This document shows, in pieces, positions 15,851 to 23,769 of a stretch of DNA of 49,050 nt; position 1 is the stretch's first letter; every line of letters starts with the position of its first letter. The stretch is from Phycisphaeraceae bacterium (GTDB lineage Bacteria > Planctomycetota > Phycisphaerae > Phycisphaerales > Phycisphaeraceae). The translations under genes were made by a program, and so were the position numbers. The notes under the pieces are model-generated. The model saw only the letters and a program-made list of their open reading frames with translations, was not told where the DNA came from and did no database searches. The stretch covers positions 13,194-62,243 of the forward strand of contig NYZC01000003.1 in the NCBI GenBank assembly GCA_002686995.1, written 5' to 3'.

Positions 15851-17206
15851 ATGGCTATTCGTAACGTGATTCTGGGAGCGGTGTTGCTTGCGCTGTCGCT
15901 GATCGGCAACGCGCACGCGGCGAGCTACTACATCTCGACGAGCGGTGACGACACCAACAACGGGACGAGCCCCGGCGCGCCCTGGCGGTCGCCTTCGCGC
16001 GGCCAGGGGGTTCGTCTCAACGGGGCCGCGTCCGCAGGATCGACCACGCTCAGTGTCCGCGACACTGCAGGGTTCCTTCCTTCGGGAAGCGTCCGCCTGA
16101 ACGGAGCGCTGTACAACTACAGCAGCAAGACGGACACGTCGTTCAGCCTGGACTCGGGCCTGGTCGGCGACGCCAACGACAGCGACATCATCCAGGACGG
16201 CACGATCCTCGGCGGCACCGGTTTCCAGCCGGGCGACGTGATCAACCTGACCGGGACCTTCAACAACGAACAGTTGCGATTCAAGGCCTCGGGGACCAAC
16301 AGCAGCAACATCATCTACCAGTCGGCGCCCGGTCAGCGCGCCTTCTTCAACATCGTCAACCGTCCCGGCACCTCCAAGGGCGTGATCTGGAACGATGGCG
16401 AAGGCGCCTCGACGAAGAGCGAGTTCGTGACGTTCAGTGGAATCGACGTCAAGATCGACCAGAACGGCACGGGCGGTGGTCCTGCCATCGGGTTGAGCGG
16501 CGCCAACTCCATCACGTTCGACGACATGGACATTCATGCCACCGGCAGCCTCGGCGACGGGAGCATCGCCTTCCGCAACGTCAAGGGTTCCAGCAACATG
16601 GTTCTGAACTCGGTTCTCCGATCGCGATTCGCGGAGGGCGTCAGGGGTGATATTTCCGGCAGCACGATTGTTCGGAACACCGTGATCTGGGATTCCGATG
16701 TCGGCCTTGGCCAGATCAACGGCGGGACGATCGACGCGCGAAACCTGACGATCATCGGCGGGCCCGCCTCGCAGTTGTGGGCGGCCCACACTGAGAATTC
16801 GACGATCATGCTGAACGACTCGATCATCGTCGGTCAGCCGACCGGGGTCTGGAATCTCACGCGGACCGCGTTGAACTCCAACGCCGGCGCCACCGTCAGC
16901 GGCGACCACAACCTGTTCTTCGACCTTTCCGACGACAACTACTACGGGGGGAACTGGTCGCCGGGCGCGAACGACCAGCCAGGCGCCAACGGTCAGCCCG
17001 GCGTCGATCCGGAGTTCGTGAACATGGGTCTGGACGACTTCTCCAGGGGCCAGGACAACTGGCTGCGGTTCCTGTCCAGCTCGCCGGCCGCGTTTGCCTC
17101 GTCCACCGGCTCCTTCATCGGTGCCAAGGACCTGGTGCCCGAGCCGGGCAGCTTCATGCTGCTGGTGGCCGCGGGCGTCGGGGCGATGGCCCGGCGGCGT
17201 CGCTGA
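15851..17206 (+). CDS. PEP-CTERM-anchored right-handed beta-helix protein, copy 1 (451 aa)
   Basis: The protein has a signal peptide (MAIRNVILGAVLLALSLIGN, AHA), a beta-helix body and a PEP-CTERM tail (VPEPGSFMLLVAAGVGAMAR + RRR). The tail predicts sorting by an exosortase to the outer surface or extracellular matrix; no exosortase gene is in this window. The helix begins YYISTSGDDTNNGTSPGAPW and is interrupted near 55-100 by AGSTTLSVRDTAGFLPSGSV, the same small module as in the 1526-residue protein. NDGEGASTKSEFVTFSGIDV is shared almost word for word with the paralogue at 28481. The body is rich in Asn, Ser and Gly. AAGGAG lies 9 nt before the ATG. It is divergent from the pseudopilin operon and followed by a stable hairpin at 17240. 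Confidence 0.88.
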   Translation: MAIRNVILGAVLLALSLIGNAHAASYYISTSGDDTNNGTSPGAPWRSPSRGQGVRLNGAASAGSTTLSVRDTAGFLPSGSVRLNGALYNYSSKTDTSFSLDSGLVGDANDSDIIQDGTILGGTGFQPGDVINLTGTFNNEQLRFKASGTNSSNIIYQSAPGQRAFFNIVNRPGTSKGVIWNDGEGASTKSEFVTFSGIDVKIDQNGTGGGPAIGLSGANSITFDDMDIHATGSLGDGSIAFRNVKGSSNMVLNSVLRSRFAEGVRGDISGSTIVRNTVIWDSDVGLGQINGGTIDARNLTIIGGPASQLWAAHTENSTIMLNDSIIVGQPTGVWNLTRTALNSNAGATVSGDHNLFFDLSDDNYYGGNWSPGANDQPGANGQPGVDPEFVNMGLDDFSRGQDNWLRFLSSSPAAFASSTGSFIGAKDLVPEPGSFMLLVAAGVGAMARRRR

Positions 17207-17239
17207 GCGCTCGAAGTATTGAATTAACCCATTGAGTTC

Positions 17240-17269
17240 AAGGCCGTTCTCGGCAACGAGGACGGCCTT
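17240..17269 (+). terminator. Terminator-like hairpin after the PEP-CTERM gene
   Basis: AAGGCCGTTCTCG and CGAGGACGGCCTT form a 13-bp stem with one G-U pair, closed by the stable GCAA tetraloop. It begins 34 nt after the stop codon. There is no clear U-tract after it, so termination may be weak or the hairpin may protect the 3' end. It also lies downstream of the minus-strand pseudopilin gene. Confidence 0.6.
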
Positions 17270-17361
17270 GTACATGCGCGAGCTGGATCTGCGCCGGGTG
17301 CCTGGGGTCGAGCGCAGCGAGCCCCCAGGAGTACGCCTTCGAGCGAGAACACGTCAGCCGC

Positions 17362-18036
17362 TCACGGCCAGCCGGTCCAGAAGCCGCGACCCTCGCTTCC
17401 CGACGATACCGAGGGCGGCGGCGCGTTCAGACCGTAGGTGTCGACCGAGGTGTCCGACATCAGCAGGTTGGCGGTCTCGCCAAGATGCCGGTAGCTGATG
17501 GTGTTGCCCTTGAACGGGGCATCGTTCAATGTCCCGGGCGTCTTGATGATTCTCTCGCCGTCCTCGGCGTCGAAGTTGAACTCGCTGTCGTTCACGTGCT
17601 TCCACAGCGCATCGGCGAACCAGACGTGTCGCGCCGGCGCGGTGAGCACATCGCTCTCCGGCGTCAGGTGACCGTTCATGCCCCACCAGATGTCGCCGGC
17701 GTAGTTCACGAACTCGTTCCGCTCGGGGCAGATGAACCCGGAGCGGTGCCACATGTGCGATTCGATGATGTCGTGCACGTGGTACGCGGAGGGCCAGCCG
17801 AATATGGTGTTCCCGAAGGCACTCCACTGCACCCACCGTCCGTGATTCTCCTCGGTGTAGATCCGGACGATGATCCCGACCTGGCGCAGAGAAGAAGCGC
17901 AGTTCACCTGGTGCACCGACCGCCGAGCCCGCTTGATCGCCGGCAGGAGCAGCGCGATCAGCAGCGCGACGATGGATATGACCACCAGCAGCTCGATCAA
18001 CGTGAAACCGTGTCGTTTCATTTGCCAGCGATTCAT
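17362..18036 (-). CDS. Pseudopilin-like protein with prepilin N-terminus (DUF1559-type), copy 2
   Basis: The N-terminus [19 protein letters not shown] has a prepilin peptidase site before FTLIE and one hydrophobic helix. From the helix to the last residues (GSEGRGFWTGWP) it matches the protein at 14812-15474 at most positions, so the two are a recent duplication. The C-terminus has SYRHLGETANLLMSDTSVDT. Predicted role: envelope pilus-like fibre subunit. I use the ATG at 18036; AGGAG lies about 11 nt upstream. The frame stays open to a TTG at 18084, which is part of the putative -35 box, and an ATG at 18021 is also possible. Unlike copy 1, no glycosidase gene follows. Confidence 0.83.
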   Translation of the reverse strand: MNRWQMKRHGFTLIELLVVISIVALLIALLLPAIKRARRSVHQVNCASSLRQVGIIVRIYTEENHGRWVQWSAFGNTIFGWPSAYHVHDIIESHMWHRSGFICPERNEFVNYAGDIWWGMNGHLTPESDVLTAPARHVWFADALWKHVNDSEFNFDAEDGERIIKTPGTLNDAPFKGNTISYRHLGETANLLMSDTSVDTYGLNAPPPSVSSGSEGRGFWTGWP

Positions 18037-18054
18037 GCGGGCCGGTGACTCCTG

Positions 18055-18084
18055 ATCGTATCCGGCGGCAGTCCGGTCGGTCAA
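18055..18084 (-). promoter_or_regulatory. Sigma70-type promoter candidate for pseudopilin copy 2
   Basis: TTGACC (18084-18079), an 18-bp spacer and TACGAT (18060-18055) lie on the minus strand. The -35 hexamer is identical to that of copy 1. The -10 box is so close to the ATG at 18036 that the predicted RNA start falls in the AGGAG element, so the leader would be very short. Confidence 0.45.
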
Positions 18085-18169
18085 CGGAATTCAGGCACTT
18101 GAGGGTCACATGGGTGCATGACCGCGCCCGCGGCTGATCCGAGGAGGATGCCGCACCACCGGTAGTCGT

Positions 18170-18397
18170 CTGGCTCGAAGGGCATGGGAGCGGCATGACG
18201 CACCGGACCGCTGCCGACCCGGCTGACGCCGGGGTACGCCGCCCGATCTGCGAACCGCGCGGCGTCAGCCCGCGGGTCGAATGCCATGGGAGCGACATGA
18301 AGCAACGAGCCGCCACTGGCCTGACGGAGCCATGGCACGTTCCACCCCCCGGCTGACGCCGAGGGTACGCCGCCCAATCTGCGAACCGCGCGGCGTC
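18170..18397 (+). repeat. Interleaved intergenic direct repeats upstream of the PhoD-like gene
   Basis: A unit of about 48 bases starting CCGGCTGACGCCG and ending CGAACCGCGCGGCGTC occurs at 18219-18266 and again at 18349-18397 with one inserted base and one substitution. A second short unit (CATGGGAGCGGCATGA / CATGGGAGCGACATGA) occurs near 18184 and 18284. Both are spaced 100-130 bp apart. The 475-base gap 18037-18511 otherwise holds only the pseudopilin promoter; I see no gene. Confidence 0.65.
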
Positions 18398-18511
18398 CGG
18401 TACGAAATTCCATCCGTGTTCAGCCGTCCCGGTGCGACGCGCCGGGATCCGTGGTTCCCGAACGTTGCGGCTCCGCCGCGTTACGATCATATGTTTCACC
18501 GGGATGCTTCA

Positions 18512-20083
18512 ATGACTCGATGCACGCCATCCAGGCTACTCAACCGCCGGCAGTTCCTGGCCCGCAGCGCGGCCGCGACCGGCTCGCTCGTCCTGCCGGC
18601 CGGGTGCGCCGCGCCCTTCGCGGTGACGTCGGATCGAACGCGCCCGGCCGCCAACTGGGGCGTGGCCAGCGGGGACGTCACGCAGGACGCGGCGATCATC
18701 TGGAGCCGAACCGACCGGCCCGCGCGCATGATCGTCGAGTACGCCGCGACCGAGTCGTATCGAAACCCGACGCGCATCGCGGGGCCCGTGGTCGCGGCCG
18801 ATACCGGTTTCACCGGTCGCGTCGACCTGCGCGGCCTTCCGGCCGGGCAGCAGGTCTTCTACCGCGTCGCGTTCTCCAGCCCGACTGACCGGCGCGCCGT
18901 CAGCGACTGGATCACGGGCACGTTGCGCACCGCCCCCGACAACGCAAGCGCGATCCGGTTCGCCTTTTCCGCCGATACGGCCGGCCAGGGCTTCGGAATC
19001 AATTCGCAATGGGGCGGCATGCGCCTCTACGAGACGATGCGCCGGTCGGACCCGGACTTCTTCATTCACAGCGGCGACACGATCTACGCGGACAACCCGA
19101 TCGAGCCCACCGTCCTCCTGGACGACGGCCGCGAATGGCGCAACCTGGTGACCGCGGCCAAGTCGAAGGTCGCCGAATCGCTGGAGGAATATCGCGGCAA
19201 CTACGAGTACAACCTGCGCGACGAGCACGTACGGCGATTCAACGCCCAGGTGCCCCAACTCGTCCAGTGGGACGATCACGAGGTGACCAACAACTGGTAC
19301 CCGGACGAGGTGCTGGACGACGCCCGCTATACGGTCAGGGACGTGAACCTCCTGGCGGCCCGCGGGCACCGGGCATTCATCGAGTACAACCCGATCCGCA
19401 TCGATCCGAGTGACGAGCGCCGGATCTATCGGTCATTCCATCACGGACCGCTGCTCGACGTGTTCATGCTGGACATGCGCCGTTACCGCGGGCCCAACAC
19501 CGCGAACCTTCAACCCGAGCCGGGGCCGGCGACGCGATTTCTCGGTGACGAGCAGATGGCCTGGCTCAAGAAAGAGCTGCGGGCGTCGCGCGCCGTCTGG
19601 AAGGTCATCGCCGCCGACATGCCGCTGGGCCTGGTGGTTCGAGACGGAAAGCACGCCATTGAGAACATCGCCAATATCGACGGGTCACCGCTCGGCCGCG
19701 AGTTCGAGATCGCCGCGCTGCTCCGCTTCATCAAGCAGGAAGACGTTCGCAACCTCGTATGGGTCACGGGCGACGTGCACTACGCGGCGGCCCACTACTA
19801 CGATCCCGCCCGCGCCGCGTTCTCCGATTTCAGTCCCTTCTGGGAGTTCGTCGCGGGTCCGATCCACGCGGGGACCTTTCCGCCGAAGCAGCTCGACAAC
19901 ACGTTCGGTCCGCAGGTGAAGTTCAGCAGCGTACCCGCCGATCTGAAGCCCAAGCGCCCGCCGTCGGACGGGAGGCAGTACTTCGGGCTTGCCGACATCG
20001 ATCCGGACACGCGCGCCCTGACCGTCACCCTGCGCGATCTCGAGGGTCGCGAGCTGTATCGCGTCGAGCTCACGCCCGGGTGA
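18512..20083 (+). CDS. PhoD-like alkaline phosphatase/phosphodiesterase, Tat-exported
   Basis: A twin-arginine signal (LNRRQFLARSAAATGSLVLP) with a following cysteine (AGCA) predicts folded export, possibly as a lipoprotein. An N-terminal beta domain (NWGVASGDVTQDAAIIWSRT) is followed by the metallophosphatase core: HSGDTIYADN near 185, QWDDHEVTNNWYPDE near 252, VFMLDMRRYRG and VWVTGDVHYAAAHYY near 417. These are the metal-binding blocks of the PhoD family, which cleaves phosphomono- and diesters in the periplasm. The frame is open far upstream into repeats. ATG 18512 gives a normal 19-residue Tat n-region; ATG 18491 is the alternative. It is followed 99 bp later by a small exported protein. 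Phosphate scavenging is the likely role. Confidence 0.88.
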   Translation: MTRCTPSRLLNRRQFLARSAAATGSLVLPAGCAAPFAVTSDRTRPAANWGVASGDVTQDAAIIWSRTDRPARMIVEYAATESYRNPTRIAGPVVAADTGFTGRVDLRGLPAGQQVFYRVAFSSPTDRRAVSDWITGTLRTAPDNASAIRFAFSADTAGQGFGINSQWGGMRLYETMRRSDPDFFIHSGDTIYADNPIEPTVLLDDGREWRNLVTAAKSKVAESLEEYRGNYEYNLRDEHVRRFNAQVPQLVQWDDHEVTNNWYPDEVLDDARYTVRDVNLLAARGHRAFIEYNPIRIDPSDERRIYRSFHHGPLLDVFMLDMRRYRGPNTANLQPEPGPATRFLGDEQMAWLKKELRASRAVWKVIAADMPLGLVVRDGKHAIENIANIDGSPLGREFEIAALLRFIKQEDVRNLVWVTGDVHYAAAHYYDPARAAFSDFSPFWEFVAGPIHAGTFPPKQLDNTFGPQVKFSSVPADLKPKRPPSDGRQYFGLADIDPDTRALTVTLRDLEGRELYRVELTPG

Positions 20084-20182
20084 GACACCTCGTTCTTCTA
20101 CATGAGTCACGGCCACCCGGCACCCCTCCCGTAGTTGACGGTGCATACGATTCCTGTCCGGGCCGTTCACGAGGAGCAGAAC

Positions 20183-20731
20183 ATGAACCGCACTTCCCTC
20201 ATCTGCATCGTCGCTTCGATCACCGTGCTGAGCACCTGGGCGCTCGTGCGCTCGGCCCCGGAGATGAACACCGGGCGCGCTTCCGATATCACGCTCAGCC
20301 TCGCGAGGATCGACCGGATCGGCCTGCTCGTGGCGGACATGCCCGAGACGCTCACCGACACGGGCATCACCAACGACCAGATCATCGAGAACTGGACCGG
20401 GCGGCTCGCGAAGATCGGCATCGAGGTCGTGGCGCCCGACCGGAAGGTCCCCGTGCTCGAGCTGCGAATCCTCTCAGGCACGCCGCCGCAGTTGTCCGAT
20501 GACGTGGTGCTGACCACGGTCACGCTTACGCTGCGTCAGCCGGCCACCATCGAACGGGTCGAAAGAACCCTGATCGTGCCCACCTATGTCCATCCTGTCT
20601 CCCAGATCAGCAAGCGGGACGTGCTTGCCGCGAGCACCGCGCGCACGCTCGACAACCAGATGGGACGGTTCCTCAGCAACGTCCGCGTCGCCAACCTCGT
20701 GATCCCGCCGAAGTCACGACGAGCGCCGTAG
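20183..20731 (+). CDS. Small exported protein of unknown function, family shared with 46254-46784
   Basis: The start ATG at 20183 has GAGGAG 6 nt upstream. The N-terminus MNRTSLICIVASITVLSTWA is a signal peptide or anchor. The body (about 155 residues) shows IDRIGLLVADMPETLTDTGI, VLELRILSGTPPQL, VTLTLRQPATIERVERTLIV and PTYVHPVSQISKRDVLA, ending in a helix-like ASTARTLDNQMGRFLSNVRV. The order of these blocks, especially VTLxLRQP...R...PTYV...LA...ARTLD, matches the protein at 46254-46784, so they form one family that I cannot name. Its TAG stop lies inside a CGTAGCCGG intergenic repeat. It follows the PhoD-like gene and converges on a BNR gene. Confidence 0.7.
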   Translation: MNRTSLICIVASITVLSTWALVRSAPEMNTGRASDITLSLARIDRIGLLVADMPETLTDTGITNDQIIENWTGRLAKIGIEVVAPDRKVPVLELRILSGTPPQLSDDVVLTTVTLTLRQPATIERVERTLIVPTYVHPVSQISKRDVLAASTARTLDNQMGRFLSNVRVANLVIPPKSRRAP

Positions 20732-20840
20732 CCGGGGTCGCCGGAGCCCGATCCGAAGTCCCCTCGTAGCCGGTGTCGCCAGACTTCGGATGCCACAAAC
20801 GATGCGCGAGTCGATCCGAAGTGTGGCCACTTCGGCTACG
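20727..20840. repeat. Dispersed CGTAGCCG repeats filling the gap between convergent genes
   Basis: Copies at 20727-20746 (CGTAGCCGGGGTCGCCGGAG) and 20765-20784 (CGTAGCCGGTGTCGCCAGAC) are followed by an inverted copy ending at 20840. The last contains a perfect hairpin, CCGAAGTG (20816-20823) and CACTTCGG (20828-20835), around TGGC. GATCCGAAGT occurs twice. A related copy lies inverted at about 961-980. The TAG in the first copy is the stop codon of the plus-strand gene. The TAG of the inverted copy (20838-20836) is the stop codon of the minus-strand gene. Confidence 0.75.
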
Positions 20841-21894
20841 CCACGCGCAGGCGCGTCCAGCGGATGCCGCAGACACCATTCTCCGCGCACCAGTGGGCGG
20901 TGAGGACGGTGTCGCCGTCGAGCCGCACGCCCATGGGTAACCCGAACTCGATAAGCGAAATCTGCGCCTGGCTGCTCACGTCGGCGGTAAGCTCGAGCCT
21001 GGCCCTGCCGTCGTACAACGTGCCCTCGAACTCGGTCGACCATTGCGCGCCGGCAATCCGGACCAGGCACATCCGGACGGCCTGATCGCCGAAGCGCTTG
21101 TTGTAGAGAACCAGGAACCGATCGTCACCCAGCCAGATCGGGGTCATGGTCTGCCCCTGAATGCCGGTGGGATGAGGTCCGTCCCACGTGCGACCGCCGT
21201 CCGTCGACAGGCAGTACGCGTTCTTCAGGTCCGTGTCGTTCGGATAATCCTGGACCCACGCCAGGGCTAGCATGTGGCCGGGCTCGGTCTCGATCAGTTT
21301 TTGCTCGAGATACCCCAGTCCCGTTCCGTCGTCCTCGAACACCGTATGCATGTGCGGCCAGCTCGCGCCCTGGTCCGACGACTCGTGCAGCACCACGCGT
21401 TCGCCGTAGCGCCCGTCGTGAAACGTAGCCGCCGGCGCCAGCCACCGACCGTCCTCGGTGACGACGATCGGGTTCGAGATCTCGTACGGCCCGGGAATCT
21501 GAAAGGGGATGACCTGCGGATCCGACCAGGTACGGCCGCCATCCGTGGAACGGCAGAGCGTAGGTTCGCACGCCAGGCGCCTGACGCTCCCATCCGCCGT
21601 CTTCTCCTTCTGGTCCCGCTGCCCGTACGCAAGGACGCTTCCATCCGCCGTCCGGCTGAGGCGCAGGCTGTTGAAGGTGACCGGATCGACACCGCGATCC
21701 AGGATCAGGGTCGGGTCCGTCCAGGTCCGCCCGCCATCCGTCGACCGCGAACAGTGGGTCCCGCCGCTGACGTGAGCGCCGCCGCCGACGCTGTACCCGC
21801 AGATGAGCGCGCCGTCGTCCATGCGCACCAGGGTCGGAAACGCGGAGTCACGACGGTCCACGTGGCCCGATTCAAGTATCTCGATCGTAGGCAT
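20836..21894 (-). CDS. BNR-repeat (sialidase-like) six-bladed propeller protein, copy 1 (352 aa)
   Basis: Four Asp-box repeats are visible: STDGGRTW at 51-58, STDGGRTW at 116-123, SSDQGASW at 172-179 and STDGGRTW at 230-237. The N-terminal RRDSAFPTLVRMDDGALICG is the usual first strand of the sialidase-like propeller. Length and repeat spacing fit the exo-sialidase/neuraminidase superfamily. However, members in planctomycetes are often of unproven activity, and I cannot assign the arginine triad with confidence. There is no signal peptide, so it is probably cytoplasmic unless non-classically exported. AGGAA lies 7 nt before the ATG. It is 36 bp downstream of the exported CBM protein and may be co-transcribed with it. 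Confidence 0.78.
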   Translation of the reverse strand: MPTIEILESGHVDRRDSAFPTLVRMDDGALICGYSVGGGAHVSGGTHCSRSTDGGRTWTDPTLILDRGVDPVTFNSLRLSRTADGSVLAYGQRDQKEKTADGSVRRLACEPTLCRSTDGGRTWSDPQVIPFQIPGPYEISNPIVVTEDGRWLAPAATFHDGRYGERVVLHESSDQGASWPHMHTVFEDDGTGLGYLEQKLIETEPGHMLALAWVQDYPNDTDLKNAYCLSTDGGRTWDGPHPTGIQGQTMTPIWLGDDRFLVLYNKRFGDQAVRMCLVRIAGAQWSTEFEGTLYDGRARLELTADVSSQAQISLIEFGLPMGVRLDGDTVLTAHWCAENGVCGIRWTRLRVA

Positions 21895-21930
21895 GGGCAG
21901 TTCCTGTGCTAGAGCGGGGTCCCGGGTTCA

Positions 21931-23721
21931 CTAATCAACCAGGTACGGCTCGACCTCGACGAAATTGAGCATGAGCTCCTGGCCGATGGGACCGCCCGGC
22001 TCGTCGGGGCCGGCCCAGTCGCTGATCGTGAGCCTTGCGGTCGCGCCGGTGGCCCGAAACACCTTGCGATGGTAATTGAACCAGGCCTTGTGCGCGGTGC
22101 CGTCGAAACCGTAGGCGTGGTGGCTCCAGTCGTTGTGGAAGACCTCCTGGAAACACTGGCGCTCGATCATTTCGACGCCGTCGATATCGATCGAGACGGC
22201 GTGCTTCATCCTGGTCCCGAGACGCTGCCGGTCGGCGGTGAACAGCTTCGCCGAGTAGGTGCGACCCGGCTGAAGGTTCCGAATCTGCTGCGATACGCGA
22301 TTGGGCTTCTCGCGCCGGCGTCTCATCAGCAGGAACGTGTCGCCCTGCCCGTCACGCGGATACCGCATCACGAGGAACCCGTAATCCTTCAACGACCCCG
22401 TGTCGACGCTGCCATCCTGCGCGGCGGACACGTCCCACCCGTCGGTGCCGTGCTCGAAGTCCGGGTTTCGGATGTGGCTGAGCATGTACGGATCCGTCGA
22501 GAGCATCCCGGTCCGGCCCTCGACGCAGTAGTGCCGGTAGAGCCGGGCCGCCCAGCGTAGGTACTCCTCGTCGGCGTAGTGGCTGAGGTAGGTCATGACC
22601 CCGTACAGGCCGGCGAAGGCCGTGTCGTTGGCCAGCGCGTGGAACTGCATGTCGAGGTAGACCTTGAAGTCTGCGGCCGGATTCTTGTTGAGCGACTCGG
22701 GCGGCGCCGAAAGCATGCCGAGGACCACGATCGCGTGCCCGGCCGCGCCGGGCACGGCACGATTGAGCGCGGCCATCCGTTCGACCAGCTGCTCACGGAT
22801 GAAAGACCTGGCCTCCTGCTCGGTGCGTCGCTCATGCAGGTAGCGCTCGTAGGCGAAGCGCGTTCCCGACGCGACGAGCGGCGCCAGGAAATCCTTCAGG
22901 CCGTCAGGAGCACCGGCGACATAGGGATAGAAGGTCTTCGGCGCGTGATCCTTCTCGAGGCGGCGGATCGCTTCGACCCAGGCCCCGTAGTTCTCCCGGC
23001 GCCGGGGATAGAACTCGTCCGCGATGAGGCCGTCCAGCTTCGGGTGCGTGATCCCCTTCCACCCGGCCCATTTTGCATAGGCCTCGTCGGCGGTCACCCG
23101 GATCCCGTCGCGCAGGCCGGGGACCGGTGATTCGACGATCCACCTTCGGCCGCGCGCCTTCCATTCGCCCAGGTGCGGCTCGTACTCCTGCTCGACCTTG
23201 ACCCGGGCGGCCGAGCTGCCGTGGCGGGCGCCGATGATGGTGTTGAGGTTGTCGAGCAGGCCGCACCGCTCGAGGAATTGCCAGTCGTACCGCGGATAAG
23301 CGGCAATGGGACTGTGCATGGGGAAGTTGGCGTAGAGGATCTCGGGCATCGTGCGCACGACCAGCCGCTCGATTCCGCCGGGCGCGGTGCATCGCACGTG
23401 GGCAGTGTGCTTGCCCGCCGGGAGATAGCGCATGCCCTCGACCACGCGGCCGTCTGAGCGATCGACGACGTCGGCACCGTCTTCGGGCGCGACGTCCACC
23501 GAAAGCTGAAGCACGCCGTGGTCATCGCCTCCGCGCTGCGCGCGAAGGAACACCCATCCCGCGCGCGGGTTCTCGAATTCTTCATCCGCCTCGTGCACGC
23601 CCTGCAGCGAGACGTCGCGCAGCTCGCTGACGAGATTGTTGAGGATCTTCGCCGCACCGACCGGAACGGCCGCTGCCAGCGGGAGCGTCACGATGATCAC
23701 GATGAGGATTTCTTTGTTCAT
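21931..23721 (-). CDS. Exported protein with C-terminal CBM4/9-like sandwich, glycosidase-like (596 aa)
   Basis: The start at 23721 gives a signal sequence (MNKEILIVIIVTLPLAAAVP, VGA). The N-terminal part is a beta domain (GWVFLRAQRGGDDHGVLQLS; LPAGKHTAHVRCTAPGG). Residues about 130-430 look like a TIM-barrel (YANFPMHSPIAAYPRYDWQF; GLIADEFYPRRRENYGAWVE; TFYPYVAGAPDG; AGHAIVVLGMLSAPPES), with a DE pair in ADEFYP. From about 435, NPDFEHGTDGWDVSAAQDGS through LQPGRTYSAKLFTAD resembles a CBM4/9 carbohydrate-binding sandwich. I cannot name the catalytic family. The frame is open upstream to a GTG at 23790, but that extension runs past the divergent gene's start and has no signal-like start. It is divergent from 23770, with 48 bp between them. 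Confidence 0.7.
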   Translation of the reverse strand: MNKEILIVIIVTLPLAAAVPVGAAKILNNLVSELRDVSLQGVHEADEEFENPRAGWVFLRAQRGGDDHGVLQLSVDVAPEDGADVVDRSDGRVVEGMRYLPAGKHTAHVRCTAPGGIERLVVRTMPEILYANFPMHSPIAAYPRYDWQFLERCGLLDNLNTIIGARHGSSAARVKVEQEYEPHLGEWKARGRRWIVESPVPGLRDGIRVTADEAYAKWAGWKGITHPKLDGLIADEFYPRRRENYGAWVEAIRRLEKDHAPKTFYPYVAGAPDGLKDFLAPLVASGTRFAYERYLHERRTEQEARSFIREQLVERMAALNRAVPGAAGHAIVVLGMLSAPPESLNKNPAADFKVYLDMQFHALANDTAFAGLYGVMTYLSHYADEEYLRWAARLYRHYCVEGRTGMLSTDPYMLSHIRNPDFEHGTDGWDVSAAQDGSVDTGSLKDYGFLVMRYPRDGQGDTFLLMRRRREKPNRVSQQIRNLQPGRTYSAKLFTADRQRLGTRMKHAVSIDIDGVEMIERQCFQEVFHNDWSHHAYGFDGTAHKAWFNYHRKVFRATGATARLTISDWAGPDEPGGPIGQELMLNFVEVEPYLVD

Positions 23722-23757
23722 GTTTCGCCGGCTTCGCCGTCTCGAGAGCCCGCCCAG

Positions 23758-23763
23758 TACAAT
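23758..23763 (+). promoter_or_regulatory. Candidate -10 box, leaderless-type, for the gene at 23770
   Basis: TACAAT (5 of 6 to TATAAT) ends 6 nt before the ATG. The intervening bases are GGGCAG, not a spaced Shine-Dalgarno element. No convincing -35 box is seen 17-18 bp upstream. Confidence 0.45.
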
Positions 23764-23769
23764 GGGCAG

